From contig JAEUUC010000011.1 in NCBI GenBank assembly GCA_016787665.1, positions 186,001 to 250,000 on the forward strand: a stretch of DNA of 64,000 nt. The letters run 5' to 3'. This stretch comes from Cyclobacteriaceae bacterium. Its GTDB lineage: Bacteria; Bacteroidota; Bacteroidia; Cytophagales; Cyclobacteriaceae. The number at the start of each line of letters is the position of its first letter. The stretch's first letter is position 1. This document shows, in pieces, positions 26,018 through 34,086 of this stretch. The notes below the pieces were generated by a model. It had not been told where the DNA came from. It made no database searches and saw nothing but the letters and a program-made list of their open reading frames with translations. The position numbers and the translations under genes were made by a program.

Positions 26018-26568
26018 AAGCCGGCTGTGATACCCGCCCTCAATACCCAAGGACTGGTGTACGGATAGTAATCGGAAGGTGAAGTCGGATTTCGGTAAGA
26101 GAAATTGTAGAGGGCAACGGCAAACAGACCCGCATTACGCCCGAGCGGTTGGAAAAATCCTCCACCGGCCATAAAGCTCGTAAAGGCCTCGCGGGTGCGT
26201 TCTCCGTTGAATAAGATATACTCATTATTCAGGTACTCGTATTCGGCATGAAGGAATAACGGGCCATATACTTGAAACCGAACAAACGGACTGAATCCAA
26301 AGTCATCCGTAGACACACGGGGGTCAACATACTTGTAGGTGGTGTGTCGGTAGATTAAACTGGCACCGGCTGCGGCACGTTGGCTGATGCGATAGCCAAT
26401 CATCGGTGAAATAGAAAAGAAATCAACGTCTTGATTGAACGATAAGCCAATACCGCCCCCGGTAAAAATCCGGTCTCGGATGGAGGGCTTTTCAGCCATT
26501 TGCTCTTCGCCCCACTGGGCGGACGCCCAAAGTGGCACAAAAAAAACTAAAAAGGCTAGCCGTCTCAT
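26014..26568 (-). CDS. Small outer-membrane beta-barrel protein
   Basis: 184 residues with signal peptide MRRLAFLVFFVPLWASAQ. The mature part has about eight amphipathic strands (GGGIGLSFNQDVDFFSISP, AAGASLIYRHTTYKY, PLFLHAEYEYLNNEY, NAGLFAVALYNFSYR, WVLRAGITAGF) and ends in phenylalanine, the barrel-assembly signal. This resembles the eight-stranded OmpW/OmpX-like fold. Function unknown. It follows the ftsB-like gene with a three-base gap, so it is in the same transcript, though no functional link is known. Confidence 0.78.
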   Translation of the reverse strand: MRRLAFLVFFVPLWASAQWGEEQMAEKPSIRDRIFTGGGIGLSFNQDVDFFSISPMIGYRISQRAAAGASLIYRHTTYKYVDPRVSTDDFGFSPFVRFQVYGPLFLHAEYEYLNNEYILFNGERTREAFTSFMAGGGFFQPLGRNAGLFAVALYNFSYRNPTSPSDYYPYTSPWVLRAGITAGF

Positions 26569-26571
26569 AAA

Positions 26572-26862
26572 CTAGTGCTCTTCAATTACAAAGATATCCT
26601 CGGTCTCTTTTTTCATCAGATACTTTTCACGGGCAAACTTCTCCAGCAATTCCTGGTTGGTCATCAACTCGTGGCGGTCCTTCTCTACCTCCTTAATTTT
26701 TTCCTGGTAATACTCTTTTTCGCTTTCCAGCTGGTTCAATTTCCGGCTCATGCGAAAACGCGATACCAGATCGTTGGAATCGAAAAAGGCCAGCCAAACG
26801 ATGAAGAACAGCCCTGCTGAGAAATAGAAGTTCTTAAAAAGGGAAGGAACACGCTTGAGCAT
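26572..26862 (-). CDS. FtsB/DivIC-like septum formation initiator protein
   Basis: 96 residues: a short cytoplasmic N-terminus, one transmembrane helix (about 11-28), then a leucine-zipper-like coiled coil (RKLNQLESEKEYYQEKIKEVEKDRHEL) and the conserved tail LEKFAREKYLMKKETEDIFVIEE, which matches the family's REKYxMxxxGExVF-like motif. FtsB/DivIC bridges the FtsL-FtsQ divisome subcomplex. The gene is followed by the barrel gene in the same operon; no other division gene adjoins it. Confidence 0.9.
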   Translation of the reverse strand: MLKRVPSLFKNFYFSAGLFFIVWLAFFDSNDLVSRFRMSRKLNQLESEKEYYQEKIKEVEKDRHELMTNQELLEKFAREKYLMKKETEDIFVIEEH

Positions 26863-26951
26863 AGTTTAAAAAATGTGACGTGAAGGTAGCCAAATTTTCC
26901 CTTTTGCTCCAACCGACCCACAGTACCGGCTTCATTGCGTAATTTGGTGCC

Positions 26952-27329
26952 ATGCGTCAACACTTGATTTTGATCTTTATCGGTGGCGGCCTGGGAAGCG
27001 CCACGCGCTACTTACTCAGCCGGTGGATTCAGAATTTGACGGTATCACCGTTTCCGTGGGGTACCCTCACAGTCAATATCTTCGCCTGTTTCCTTTTTGG
27101 CCTGTTCATTGGCTTTGCCGACCAGCGCGGCTGGATGGCCACCTCCTACCGGTACTTCTGGGTGGTTGGTTTTTGCGGTGGTTTCTCCACCTTTTCCGCA
27201 TTTAGTGGCGACATGCTGGGCCTGACGGAAAAGAGCCTGCTCGCGCAGAGTGCCCTGTATGCCCTGGTTAGCGTGGCCACTTGTTTGGCAGCGGTGGTGG
27301 CCGGGTTATTTCTGAGTGAACGAATTTGA
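26952..27329 (+). CDS. crcB: Fluoride exporter channel CrcB/FluC
   Basis: 125 residues with four transmembrane helices. The FluC signatures GGGLGSATRYLLSRW, PWGTLTVNIFACFLFGL and VGFCGGFSTFSAFSGDM (the fluoride-path phenylalanines and the central sodium-site region) are present. Dual-topology dimers let fluoride leave the cell. A fluoride riboswitch often precedes such genes, but I do not see its conserved pseudoknot in the 89-base upstream gap; instead a TAATTTG box sits five bases before the ATG. The stop abuts the rsmG stop on the other strand without overlap. Confidence 0.95.
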   Translation: MRQHLILIFIGGGLGSATRYLLSRWIQNLTVSPFPWGTLTVNIFACFLFGLFIGFADQRGWMATSYRYFWVVGFCGGFSTFSAFSGDMLGLTEKSLLAQSALYALVSVATCLAAVVAGLFLSERI

Positions 27330-27959
27330 CTACAGGGGTACGTACACCACCTTCTTCGTTTCAAAAAATTCCTCTGTAAAATAGTCTGACAAGGCATACA
27401 AGGCATAGGGTCGCTTGAGTTCACGGAGCTCCTCCTCCAGATCGCCACCCTTCAAATACAAAATGCCATTATCTAATTCATGGATTGATTTCTTCTTCGC
27501 GCGCAGCCTCACCCAACCGTAAAATTCCTTCATGCGCGTCACGGCCCGGCTGACCACAAAATCATACTGGCCTTTTAGTTGTTCCGCTCTCGCCTGCTCG
27601 GCCCGCACGTTGGTTAAATGCAATGCTTCCGCCACCGCGTTTACCACCGTAATTTTCTTCCCGATCGAATCCACCAGATGAAATCGGGTTTGCGGAAACA
27701 AAATCGCTAACGGGATACCGGGAAAACCTCCGCCTGTGCCCACATCCAGCACATCGGCATCCGGCCGAAACGTTTGGACCCTGGCTATGCCCAACGAATG
27801 AAGAACGTGGTTGACGTAAAGGTTCTCAACATCCTTTCTTGAGATGACATTGATCTTTTCGTTCCACTCGGCATATAACGGGCCTAACTTCTTAAACTGA
27901 TCGAGTTGCCCGGTGGTTAGATCGGGGAAATAGCGAAGAAGCAAATCAACGTTGTCCAC
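27330..27959 (-). CDS. rsmG: 16S rRNA m7G527 methyltransferase
   Basis: 209 residues starting with GTG (VDNVDLLLRYFPDLT). The SAM-binding motif VLDVGTGGGFPGIPLAILFP, the upstream NVISRKDVENLYVNHVLHSL block and DFVVSRAVTRMKEF match RsmG/GidB. It methylates G527 of 16S rRNA, a position linked to streptomycin sensitivity. The gene is divergent from the serine-hydrolase gene; the 39-base gap contains a palindrome AGTAAT-g-ATTACT (27961-27973) that could be an operator or chance. There is no parA/parB neighbour as in many other phyla. Confidence 0.95.
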   Translation of the reverse strand: MDNVDLLLRYFPDLTTGQLDQFKKLGPLYAEWNEKINVISRKDVENLYVNHVLHSLGIARVQTFRPDADVLDVGTGGGFPGIPLAILFPQTRFHLVDSIGKKITVVNAVAEALHLTNVRAEQARAEQLKGQYDFVVSRAVTRMKEFYGWVRLRAKKKSIHELDNGILYLKGGDLEEELRELKRPYALYALSDYFTEEFFETKKVVYVPL

Positions 27960-27998
27960 CAGTAATGATTACTTTTATCAACAGATTTCAAAAGTAAA

Positions 27999-29096
27999 AT
28001 GAAACAAACGATAATACTATTACACCTCGCGCTTTTCGGTCTGCTGGCTGCGTGCTCGAAATCAGAAAACAAGAGCGGGATCTCCAGCCGCCTGGATTCC
28101 ATCATGGTGGCGCATAAGGATTTTAGCGGTGTCGTGCTGGTGGCCAAGCAGGGACAGCCCGTCTACTTCAAGGCCTACGGGTTTCGTGATTTTGAAACGA
28201 ACGCACCTATGGATACATCCAGTGTTTTTGAACTGGCCTCCGTCTCCAAGGCGTTCACGGCCATGATCATCATGATGCTGGAGGAGGAGGGCCGTCTTTC
28301 GTACGAAGACTCGTTGAGCCGATTCATTCCCAATCTACCCTACCGGGGTATTACCATTCGGCATTTGCTCAACCACACCTCGGGCCTGCCCGATTACCAG
28401 GCTGTAATGGATCAACACTGGGATAAATCGCGGGTGGCCTCGAACGCGGACAACATTGCCTATTTGATTCAATATCGTCCGCCACGGAGTTTTGAGCCAG
28501 GCACCCGGTACGAATACAGTAACACCGGGTATATGTTGCTGGCGAGTGTGGCCGAACAGGCAAGTGGTCAGGATTTCCTCACCTTGTTACAAGAAAGAAT
28601 TTTTTCGCCTTTGGGCATGACGATGACAAGTGTGCGCACGAAAGCAGAAAAAGATCAACTGCCCAATATGGCCTGGGGGCACATTTGGGTAAACGAGCGA
28701 AAGGCCCTTATCAAAGCGGATTCATTTCCTGCCTTTAACTACACCATCTGGCTCGGCAACCGGAAAGGACCCGGGCGGATAAGTTCTACCGCACGCGACA
28801 TGCTACGCTGGGACCGTGCCCTGTACGGTACACAACTTATCTCCGATCAAACGCGTACCGAGGCCTTCTCACCTGCTTTGCTCAAGGACGGTACACTCTC
28901 GATGTACGGCTTCGGCTGGGACTTGGAACAGGACAAAACGCTGGGCAAAGTCGTTCGTCACTCGGGCGATAACCCCGGATACAAAACACAATTCATTCGC
29001 TTCATCGACCAAGACTATACCATTGTTTTGCTATGCAACAACGCTCTGGAAGAGTTCGATGATCTGACTCAACAACTGCAAAAGAGTATAAAATAA
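27999..29096 (+). CDS. Serine hydrolase (beta-lactamase/class C-like) lipoprotein
   Basis: 365 residues with a lipoprotein signal (LFGLLAACSKSENKS; lipobox cysteine C19). The catalytic SxxK motif is in FELASVSKAFTAM, the YxN motif in YEYSNTGYMLL and the third motif is the HSGDNPG block. This is the beta-lactamase-related penicillin-recognising hydrolase family, whose natural substrates range from D-peptides to esters; resistance to antibiotics cannot be assumed. Location: anchored in the envelope facing the periplasm or surface. A bidirectional terminator follows directly. Confidence 0.9.
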   Translation: MKQTIILLHLALFGLLAACSKSENKSGISSRLDSIMVAHKDFSGVVLVAKQGQPVYFKAYGFRDFETNAPMDTSSVFELASVSKAFTAMIIMMLEEEGRLSYEDSLSRFIPNLPYRGITIRHLLNHTSGLPDYQAVMDQHWDKSRVASNADNIAYLIQYRPPRSFEPGTRYEYSNTGYMLLASVAEQASGQDFLTLLQERIFSPLGMTMTSVRTKAEKDQLPNMAWGHIWVNERKALIKADSFPAFNYTIWLGNRKGPGRISSTARDMLRWDRALYGTQLISDQTRTEAFSPALLKDGTLSMYGFGWDLEQDKTLGKVVRHSGDNPGYKTQFIRFIDQDYTIVLLCNNALEEFDDLTQQLQKSIK

Positions 29097-29098
29097 AA

Positions 29099-29126
29099 GA
29101 ACCCCCGCCTGCACAAGCGGGGGTTC
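29099..29126. terminator. Bidirectional terminator hairpin
   Basis: A perfect 10-bp stem (GAACCCCCGC / GCGGGGGTTC) with an 8-base loop lies three bases after the serine-hydrolase stop and between two convergent genes. T-rich sequence follows on the minus strand (TTCTTTTATTTT), so it serves at least the haloperoxidase operon. Confidence 0.85.
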
Positions 29127-29168
29127 AACCCTAACACGGCCTATGACCAAACAAACCGTGCACTGTCG

Positions 29169-30740
29169 TCAATTTCCGGCTCCGTCACTTTGTGCAAAAT
29201 TCACCGTGTACGCAGCCAGCAGAACACCGTGACTATAACCTACCTCAATATCGGAGCGGTAGTGAATAGCCCCGTACAGGCGAGACATGGATGCTTCTTT
29301 TGCTTCGTTGGTAAAAAACTGCGCCCGATCCGGAAAAAGGTAGCCCAGAACCACAGACGCGGATGCTGAGAAGGTTGAGTGGCCGGAGGTGTAGGCGGGA
29401 AAATTTGGCAGCCCGGTTTTGGTTTTGATCGATGGATCGAGCTGCGAGGGCCGGGGATTAAAATAGTAGTACTTCGTTTCCCAGCATCCTACACCGGCAT
29501 TGTGCAACGCCATGTTAAGTAACGCATAGGCCCGCGCAGCCCGCACTTCGCTGTACCGCTCATTGACAATACTCTCCTCTGCGATGTGGTTCCAATGGCC
29601 GGGTGGCGCATATGTTCCTGCTCCATCGGCCCATTTATGCGTGATTCTCAGTTCCTCGCGCGTGGCATTATCGGCATACTTCTTCACCTCGGCCAGCTCC
29701 TGTTTCATTTTGTCACTGCTGGTTGACGGTGGAGGTGCTGGACGCTCGGCTACCAACTGGGCCGGAGAGATGTTCCAGGTCAACACTTTTCCAAAATTGG
29801 GCAACATGGGCGGTCGAGGAGGTGACTCCAGGCTCAGCCAGGGAATTTGGGCACTCTTGTAAAAGTCACCAAAACCCACACTATCCTGAAGTTCTTTCCA
29901 CAAAGCCGCATTACCCACCGCATTGCCCATGCCGTCTGTGCGGAAGCGACTACCCGTTGCTGTGATCACGGACGCTACTGATTTTCCCAGGGCCAGTCCC
30001 GCTGAAATATCGCTTGGTGCCGCCTTACCCGACCACAAGGCCGCATTGCGTTGATCGGCCGCCAGTTTGGTAATCTGCTCCACAGAGGCGGGGAAAAGAA
30101 TTTTTAACATCTCCGCTGTTACACCACTCAGCACCGCATCCTCGGACGGATAGGCCGGCAATGATGTCCGTGGCACCAGGGCCTGTACGCTGGCATCCAC
30201 CGTATAGGGCGCTGCACGATTGTACAGATATTTGTAGTACCAGGCTGCTTTCAGGGCATCATACTGCGCAATCGAAACGTAGGCATAGGCCCGCGCAGCA
30301 TAGGGCGGATTGGCAAATGGAAAGGCCGGATCGGCAAACGGATTTTCGGCATCCGGAAACACATAGGTTCCATCTTCGCGGGGGGCTGGCGGCAAATTAT
30401 AACGAGCCACCAGTTCGCGCATGATCTGGTTCCACCGGATGACTCCGCCTACGCTCCAATAGGCAATGACATCACGCTGTTGTTTGGTAAGGCCGGCTTG
30501 TGCATTCTTGATGGTCGTGAGTTCTGCCTTGTAGGCATCAGACGTAGTTGCGGCAGGTGCAGCCAAAGGCACTTGTAAACTGTAATTGTTGCTCAGGATG
30601 ACGGGCGTCCACGAGCCGGCTGTTTCATCTAACCGGAGCGGCTCCAGCGCAGGCAAAGCAGGAGATTTCTCAACCTCTTTGTTGCAACTCCACAGGAATG
30701 CAACGAGCAACGAGGGTACCAGTATTTTCAAGAGTTTCAT
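29169..30740 (-). CDS. Vanadium-dependent haloperoxidase-like (PAP2 superfamily) lipoprotein
   Basis: 523 residues with a lipoprotein signal (LLVAFLWSCNKEVE, lipobox cysteine C19). All three parts of the vanadate/phosphate site are intact: KYYYFNPRP (K-x6-RP), YTSGHS (the P of PSGH is T) and SRLYGAIHYRSD (SR-x5-H-x3-D). Family members oxidise halides with peroxide or act as acid phosphatases; which one applies is undecided. It is anchored in the envelope. It follows the barrel gene by 13 bases in a minus-strand operon with the 31731-32270 membrane protein, which suggests an envelope process involving transport plus a periplasmic oxidase or phosphatase. Confidence 0.88.
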   Translation of the reverse strand: MKLLKILVPSLLVAFLWSCNKEVEKSPALPALEPLRLDETAGSWTPVILSNNYSLQVPLAAPAATTSDAYKAELTTIKNAQAGLTKQQRDVIAYWSVGGVIRWNQIMRELVARYNLPPAPREDGTYVFPDAENPFADPAFPFANPPYAARAYAYVSIAQYDALKAAWYYKYLYNRAAPYTVDASVQALVPRTSLPAYPSEDAVLSGVTAEMLKILFPASVEQITKLAADQRNAALWSGKAAPSDISAGLALGKSVASVITATGSRFRTDGMGNAVGNAALWKELQDSVGFGDFYKSAQIPWLSLESPPRPPMLPNFGKVLTWNISPAQLVAERPAPPPSTSSDKMKQELAEVKKYADNATREELRITHKWADGAGTYAPPGHWNHIAEESIVNERYSEVRAARAYALLNMALHNAGVGCWETKYYYFNPRPSQLDPSIKTKTGLPNFPAYTSGHSTFSASASVVLGYLFPDRAQFFTNEAKEASMSRLYGAIHYRSDIEVGYSHGVLLAAYTVNFAQSDGAGN

Positions 30741-30753
30741 GATTATTCAGTCG

Positions 30754-31665
30754 TTATAGTTTTTTTGAGAAATGGAAAGTATAGAGTACACCGGCTGTTA
30801 CGTAGAAGGATTGGCCCACATTACGACCAGCCAGCGTATAGCCGGTTTGGGCGCGCACGGCCAGGTTCTTGATCATCGGCAAATAGTACATAGCGGTTGC
30901 TTCCACTCGCGAAAAATTCATTCGGTTTGAAACGAAGGGCATGTCTTGCCTGCGGATGTCTCCGCCACCGAGTGTGTTTTGCTGATGATACGCCAAAATC
31001 AGTTCTAATCCGTTTTTGATTCGCCCCGCCATAAATGAAAAGTCCATCACATTCGGCATCCAGACTTCGTTGGTCAGAAAATTCTGACCATCGGAATAGT
31101 ACGAAGGCCGATCGAGTGTGACATTGCTGCGCCAGGTGTAGGCGGTAGTTCCGTTCACATACCAGCCATTGGGCCAACTGTAGTTCAACGTAACGCGACC
31201 GGAAACTCGCTGTGTACCCAGGCCGATGGAGAGAGGCAAAAAGTCAAACGAGTAGTCGCTCACGGGTGTGGCATAACTACCCACCACAAACCCGCGAAAC
31301 GTGCCGCGGCCAAGTGATTTCTCCAACGCGTTGAATTTCACAGCCAGCGTCAGATCCTGCAAGCCCTGCATTCCGCTCAACACGCCCTGGCTTGCCCGGG
31401 TCGATACATACGGAAGCATCGCAACGAAATTAATCTTATCGGTGATACCATAGTTACCCAGCCAGGTGAGGCTGTTGGTGGTTATCGTGCCGATGTTCCC
31501 ATTCTCCCGTTTTAAGGTGCCCTCCCAATAGTTCGTCCACCGGTCGTGGGTGAACAGGAAGCCGGTACACAAATCGCCCTTAGGCATCATGAGCCCATCC
31601 TGAATGGTTTGGGCGTGGGTATAGAAAAATAGCAGCATACACGCTGCCGTGTAAAATGATTTCAT
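30754..31665 (-). CDS. Outer-membrane transporter-like barrel protein
   Basis: 303 residues with a signal peptide (MKSFYTAACMLLFFYTHAQ). The barrel-like body carries MMPKGDLCTGFLFTHDRW, WLGNYGITDKINFVAMLPYV, LTLAVKFNAL and a closing FYVTAGVLYTFHFSKKL. The motif set is reminiscent of the MetA-pathway-of-phenol-degradation/transporter-like barrels, which are short FadL-like channels, but the resemblance is partial. It is the middle gene of the haloperoxidase operon, so it could carry a substrate or product of that enzyme across the outer membrane. Confidence 0.75.
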   Translation of the reverse strand: MKSFYTAACMLLFFYTHAQTIQDGLMMPKGDLCTGFLFTHDRWTNYWEGTLKRENGNIGTITTNSLTWLGNYGITDKINFVAMLPYVSTRASQGVLSGMQGLQDLTLAVKFNALEKSLGRGTFRGFVVGSYATPVSDYSFDFLPLSIGLGTQRVSGRVTLNYSWPNGWYVNGTTAYTWRSNVTLDRPSYYSDGQNFLTNEVWMPNVMDFSFMAGRIKNGLELILAYHQQNTLGGGDIRRQDMPFVSNRMNFSRVEATAMYYLPMIKNLAVRAQTGYTLAGRNVGQSFYVTAGVLYTFHFSKKL

Positions 31666-31730
31666 AATAAGTTTAATTGAAAAATGAAATAATACGGGTT
31701 GGTGCGTAGATCACCCGTGAAGCATGGAGC

Positions 31731-32270
31731 TTAGGCTACCAATGGAGGAGGGAGATGAATGGAGTCGTGAGGCGGACGGCAACGATCTGCAGTCTCGTGA
31801 ATTCCTACATACTGGATCCAGCCGATGCTTTCCGGACTTAACCCAATAGCCTCGACCATAAAATCTTTGATAATGGTGGGAATGGCTTTTCCTTTTGGTT
31901 GCGATTCGGGGGTGTCCGTGACTCCTTTAACGAAGTCGCGGAACGACTCGTGGATGGCCGATAATCGATTGTCTTTGTAGTAGGTGACCGTCAGCGTATC
32001 GCGCTCGTATTTCTGCCGGGCGGCTCCGTAGTAGTCACCATTATGTTCCAAATCACCCCGCACAACATCAAAATCCGTACGGTCAGGCATGTAGGGTATG
32101 CTCAGGGGAATGCGAACAGTCAACGCTTCTGCCTCCGGTTCGGCCTGGTTTTCGAGTCGCTCGAGCAATTGAGCTGAGCTGCGGTACCGCAAAAACGAAA
32201 GCAGCCCGTAGTAGCCCACCGAGTTAAAGAGGACCAGAACGATCAGAACAAAGGCAAAAACCTTGCGCAT
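31731..32270 (-). CDS. Membrane-anchored protein with proline-rich C-terminus
   Basis: 179 residues: one N-terminal transmembrane helix (about 4-26), a periplasmic domain with no recognised catalytic motif (IPLSIPYMPDRTDFDVVRGD, LTVTYYKDNRLSA) and a C-terminus containing CRPPHDSIHLPPPLVA. Bacteroidota carry small membrane proteins of this shape, often ending in PPP and lying upstream of outer-membrane transporter genes; the match here is by architecture only. A TACTTTTC box sits seven bases before the ATG. It is 65 bases upstream of the barrel gene and probably begins that operon. Confidence 0.6.
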   Translation of the reverse strand: MRKVFAFVLIVLVLFNSVGYYGLLSFLRYRSSAQLLERLENQAEPEAEALTVRIPLSIPYMPDRTDFDVVRGDLEHNGDYYGAARQKYERDTLTVTYYKDNRLSAIHESFRDFVKGVTDTPESQPKGKAIPTIIKDFMVEAIGLSPESIGWIQYVGIHETADRCRPPHDSIHLPPPLVA

Positions 32271-32318
32271 GGAATGGGAAAAGTAAAAGAACTTCCGGAA
32301 TTGCGCAAACGGGACGGC

Positions 32319-32927
32319 TCAAATGTGTTCCTTCTTGTTCTTCACCATATCGTAGAGCAGTTCGCGGGCGCGGTGCAACTGGGCCTTTACCGTGCCAAGG
32401 GGCGCCTCAATTTCTTCCGCAATCTCTTCGTAGGAAAGCTCATTAAAATAGCGGAGGCGAACTAACTTCTGGTACTTAGCCGGCAACATCCCGACAAACA
32501 CCTGGATTAACTCCTCTTTTTGGGCTTTGATGGTTTCTTCCTGCGGATCGGGATTGAAGTCCTCCACATCAATGGACACGCTCTGTCCGTCATCATCTGT
32601 GTAGGTGTTCTCAATGCTCAGCGTATTCAACTTTTTCTTCCGGATAAAGTCGATGGTGTTGTTGGTGGCAATCCGGAACAACCAGGTGCTAAACGTAAAG
32701 TCCTTTTTGAAACGCGGCAAACTGCGAAACGCTTTGGCAAAGGACTCGATGGTAAGATCCTCGGCATCGTCAACATTGCGTACCATTTTCAAAATGGTGT
32801 GATACACCGGCCGTTTGTAGCGTTGCAGCAGTTTGGCAAAAGCCTTGTCATCACCGCCTACAGCGCGGTCTATCAACTTGAAATCTTCAAGCGCCTTGGA
32901 TGAAAATCGACCTTCTAGTTCTTCCAT
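32319..32927 (-). CDS. ECF-type RNA polymerase sigma factor
   Basis: 202 residues from the ATG of MEELEGRFSSKALEDF. Region 2 is clear (FAKLLQRYKRPVYHTILKMV, DAEDLTIESFAKAF, FSTWLFRIATNNTIDFIRKK) as is region 4 (LPAKYQKLVRLRYFNEL, YEEIAEEIEAPLGTVKAQLHRARELL). An acidic linker (YTDDDGQSVSIDVEDF) joins them. No anti-sigma factor gene adjoins it, so its control is not visible. The start lies inside the 3' end of the glycosyltransferase gene (13-base overlap), so the two are co-transcribed. The membrane protein at 31731-32270 follows after 48 bases. Confidence 0.93.
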   Translation of the reverse strand: MEELEGRFSSKALEDFKLIDRAVGGDDKAFAKLLQRYKRPVYHTILKMVRNVDDAEDLTIESFAKAFRSLPRFKKDFTFSTWLFRIATNNTIDFIRKKKLNTLSIENTYTDDDGQSVSIDVEDFNPDPQEETIKAQKEELIQVFVGMLPAKYQKLVRLRYFNELSYEEIAEEIEAPLGTVKAQLHRARELLYDMVKNKKEHI

Positions 32928-34015
32928 CGTACTTTTTTCGAGCGGGCGGCCACCGGGCCGAGGACAAGATAGTAAATGGCGTATAGAATATCTAAAAAGG
33001 GTGTTTTCCAACTCTCGAAGGGCGCACCCAACTTGCGCGAGGCATCGTGTGTGAGCCAGATCAACAATACCCAGCGCAGCAGCAACGCATCGATCAGCCA
33101 CCAAAGCCAGGGGCCGCTCAACAGCAAGGCCGGAACGGCCAGTAGCCACGTCAAGATCCAGCTTATGGTCACAGATCCCAGAAGAAATCGGTCCTGGCGT
33201 TGATAAAACCGGCCCACGGAAAGATGACGTAATTTTTGCGTGAACCAATCACGCCACGTTTTCTTTGCGCGCGACCACATTAAGGATTGAGACCCGATTA
33301 TGACTGCCGTAGTATCCTTGCGCGCGTGCTCATTGACGTAGAGATCATCATCTCCGCCCGTGATGTCGAGGTGTTTGAATCCTTTTTTATCAATAAAGAA
33401 TGACTTGCGGTAGGCCAGGTTTCGGCCAACGCCCATATACGGTTTGCCCAGTTGGGCAAAACCCAGGTATTGCAAAGCGGTAATCAGCGACTCGAAGCGG
33501 ACAAAGGCGTTGAGCAAACCGGGTTCAACCTGGTAGGGCGAGTATCCCAGCACAAACTGAGTGTCCCCAGCCATACCCCGGCTCATTTCACGCACCCACT
33601 GCGTGGAGGCCGGGCGGCAATCGGCATCCGTAAGCAACACCCATTCATAACGGGCGGCTCTAATGCCCAGCGTGAGGGCAAACTTTTTTCCATGGATGTG
33701 AGCGGGTGTGCTTTCGACCCGCACCATTTTCAATCGGGCATGGACCGGCACCATCTCACGCAGGTAGTCAAACGTGCCATCGTTGCTCCGATCTTCCACT
33801 ACAATCACCTCGAAATCGGGATAATCCTGCTGTAACAGCAAGGGTACAAGTTCCCGCAGGTTGTGTTCTTCATCATGGGCGCAAACAATTACCGAGACTC
33901 CGGTTGGGGTAGCTTCCAATCGTCTCGGTTTGCGGTAGAAAGCGACCAGCAGGGCGACCAGAAAGAGTATCTGAAGGCCGACTATGATCAGAAAGGCAAT
34001 GCTGAACCCAAACAT
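32915..34015 (-). CDS. Membrane-bound family 2 glycosyltransferase
   Basis: 366 residues: an N-terminal transmembrane helix (about 5-27), a GT-A domain with VSVIVCAHDEEHNLRELV, VEDRSNDGTFDYL, LLTDADCRPA (metal-binding D-x-D) and ITGGDDDLYVNEHA, then a QRQDRFLLGSV segment and two to three C-terminal helices. It should transfer a sugar from a nucleotide donor to a lipid or polysaccharide acceptor at the inner membrane. No other polysaccharide genes are adjacent. TATATTTG lies seven bases before the ATG, facing the tgt promoter. The gene overlaps and probably drives the ECF sigma gene. Confidence 0.9.
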   Translation of the reverse strand: MFGFSIAFLIIVGLQILFLVALLVAFYRKPRRLEATPTGVSVIVCAHDEEHNLRELVPLLLQQDYPDFEVIVVEDRSNDGTFDYLREMVPVHARLKMVRVESTPAHIHGKKFALTLGIRAARYEWVLLTDADCRPASTQWVREMSRGMAGDTQFVLGYSPYQVEPGLLNAFVRFESLITALQYLGFAQLGKPYMGVGRNLAYRKSFFIDKKGFKHLDITGGDDDLYVNEHARKDTTAVIIGSQSLMWSRAKKTWRDWFTQKLRHLSVGRFYQRQDRFLLGSVTISWILTWLLAVPALLLSGPWLWWLIDALLLRWVLLIWLTHDASRKLGAPFESWKTPFLDILYAIYYLVLGPVAARSKKVRWKN

Positions 34016-34022
34016 GAAGCGG

Positions 34023-34030
34023 CAAATATA
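34023..34030 (-). promoter_or_regulatory. Putative -7 box of the glycosyltransferase-sigma operon
   Basis: TATATTTG on the minus strand exactly fits TAnnTTTG, with only seven bases to the ATG. Confidence 0.5.
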
Positions 34031-34072
34031 GAGGGTACAATAAGTTAAAAAAGGACAAATCGGGGCAATGCC

Positions 34073-34080
34073 TACCTTTG
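34073..34080 (+). promoter_or_regulatory. Putative -7 box of the tgt operon
   Basis: TACCTTTG exactly fits TAnnTTTG and is six bases before the tgt ATG. It is 42 bases from the divergent glycosyltransferase box, so the two promoters share one compact region. Confidence 0.5.
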
Positions 34081-34086
34081 CGGGCT

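Noticed and set aside
26863..26951. Fluoride riboswitch before crcB
   Set aside because: The gap is only 89 bases and I could not find the conserved loop pattern; a promoter-like box lies right at the start codon instead.
27961..27973. 13-base palindrome AGTAATGATTACT between rsmG and the serine hydrolase gene
   Set aside because: It is short, AT-rich and without a second copy nearby, so it is not listed as a separate operator.
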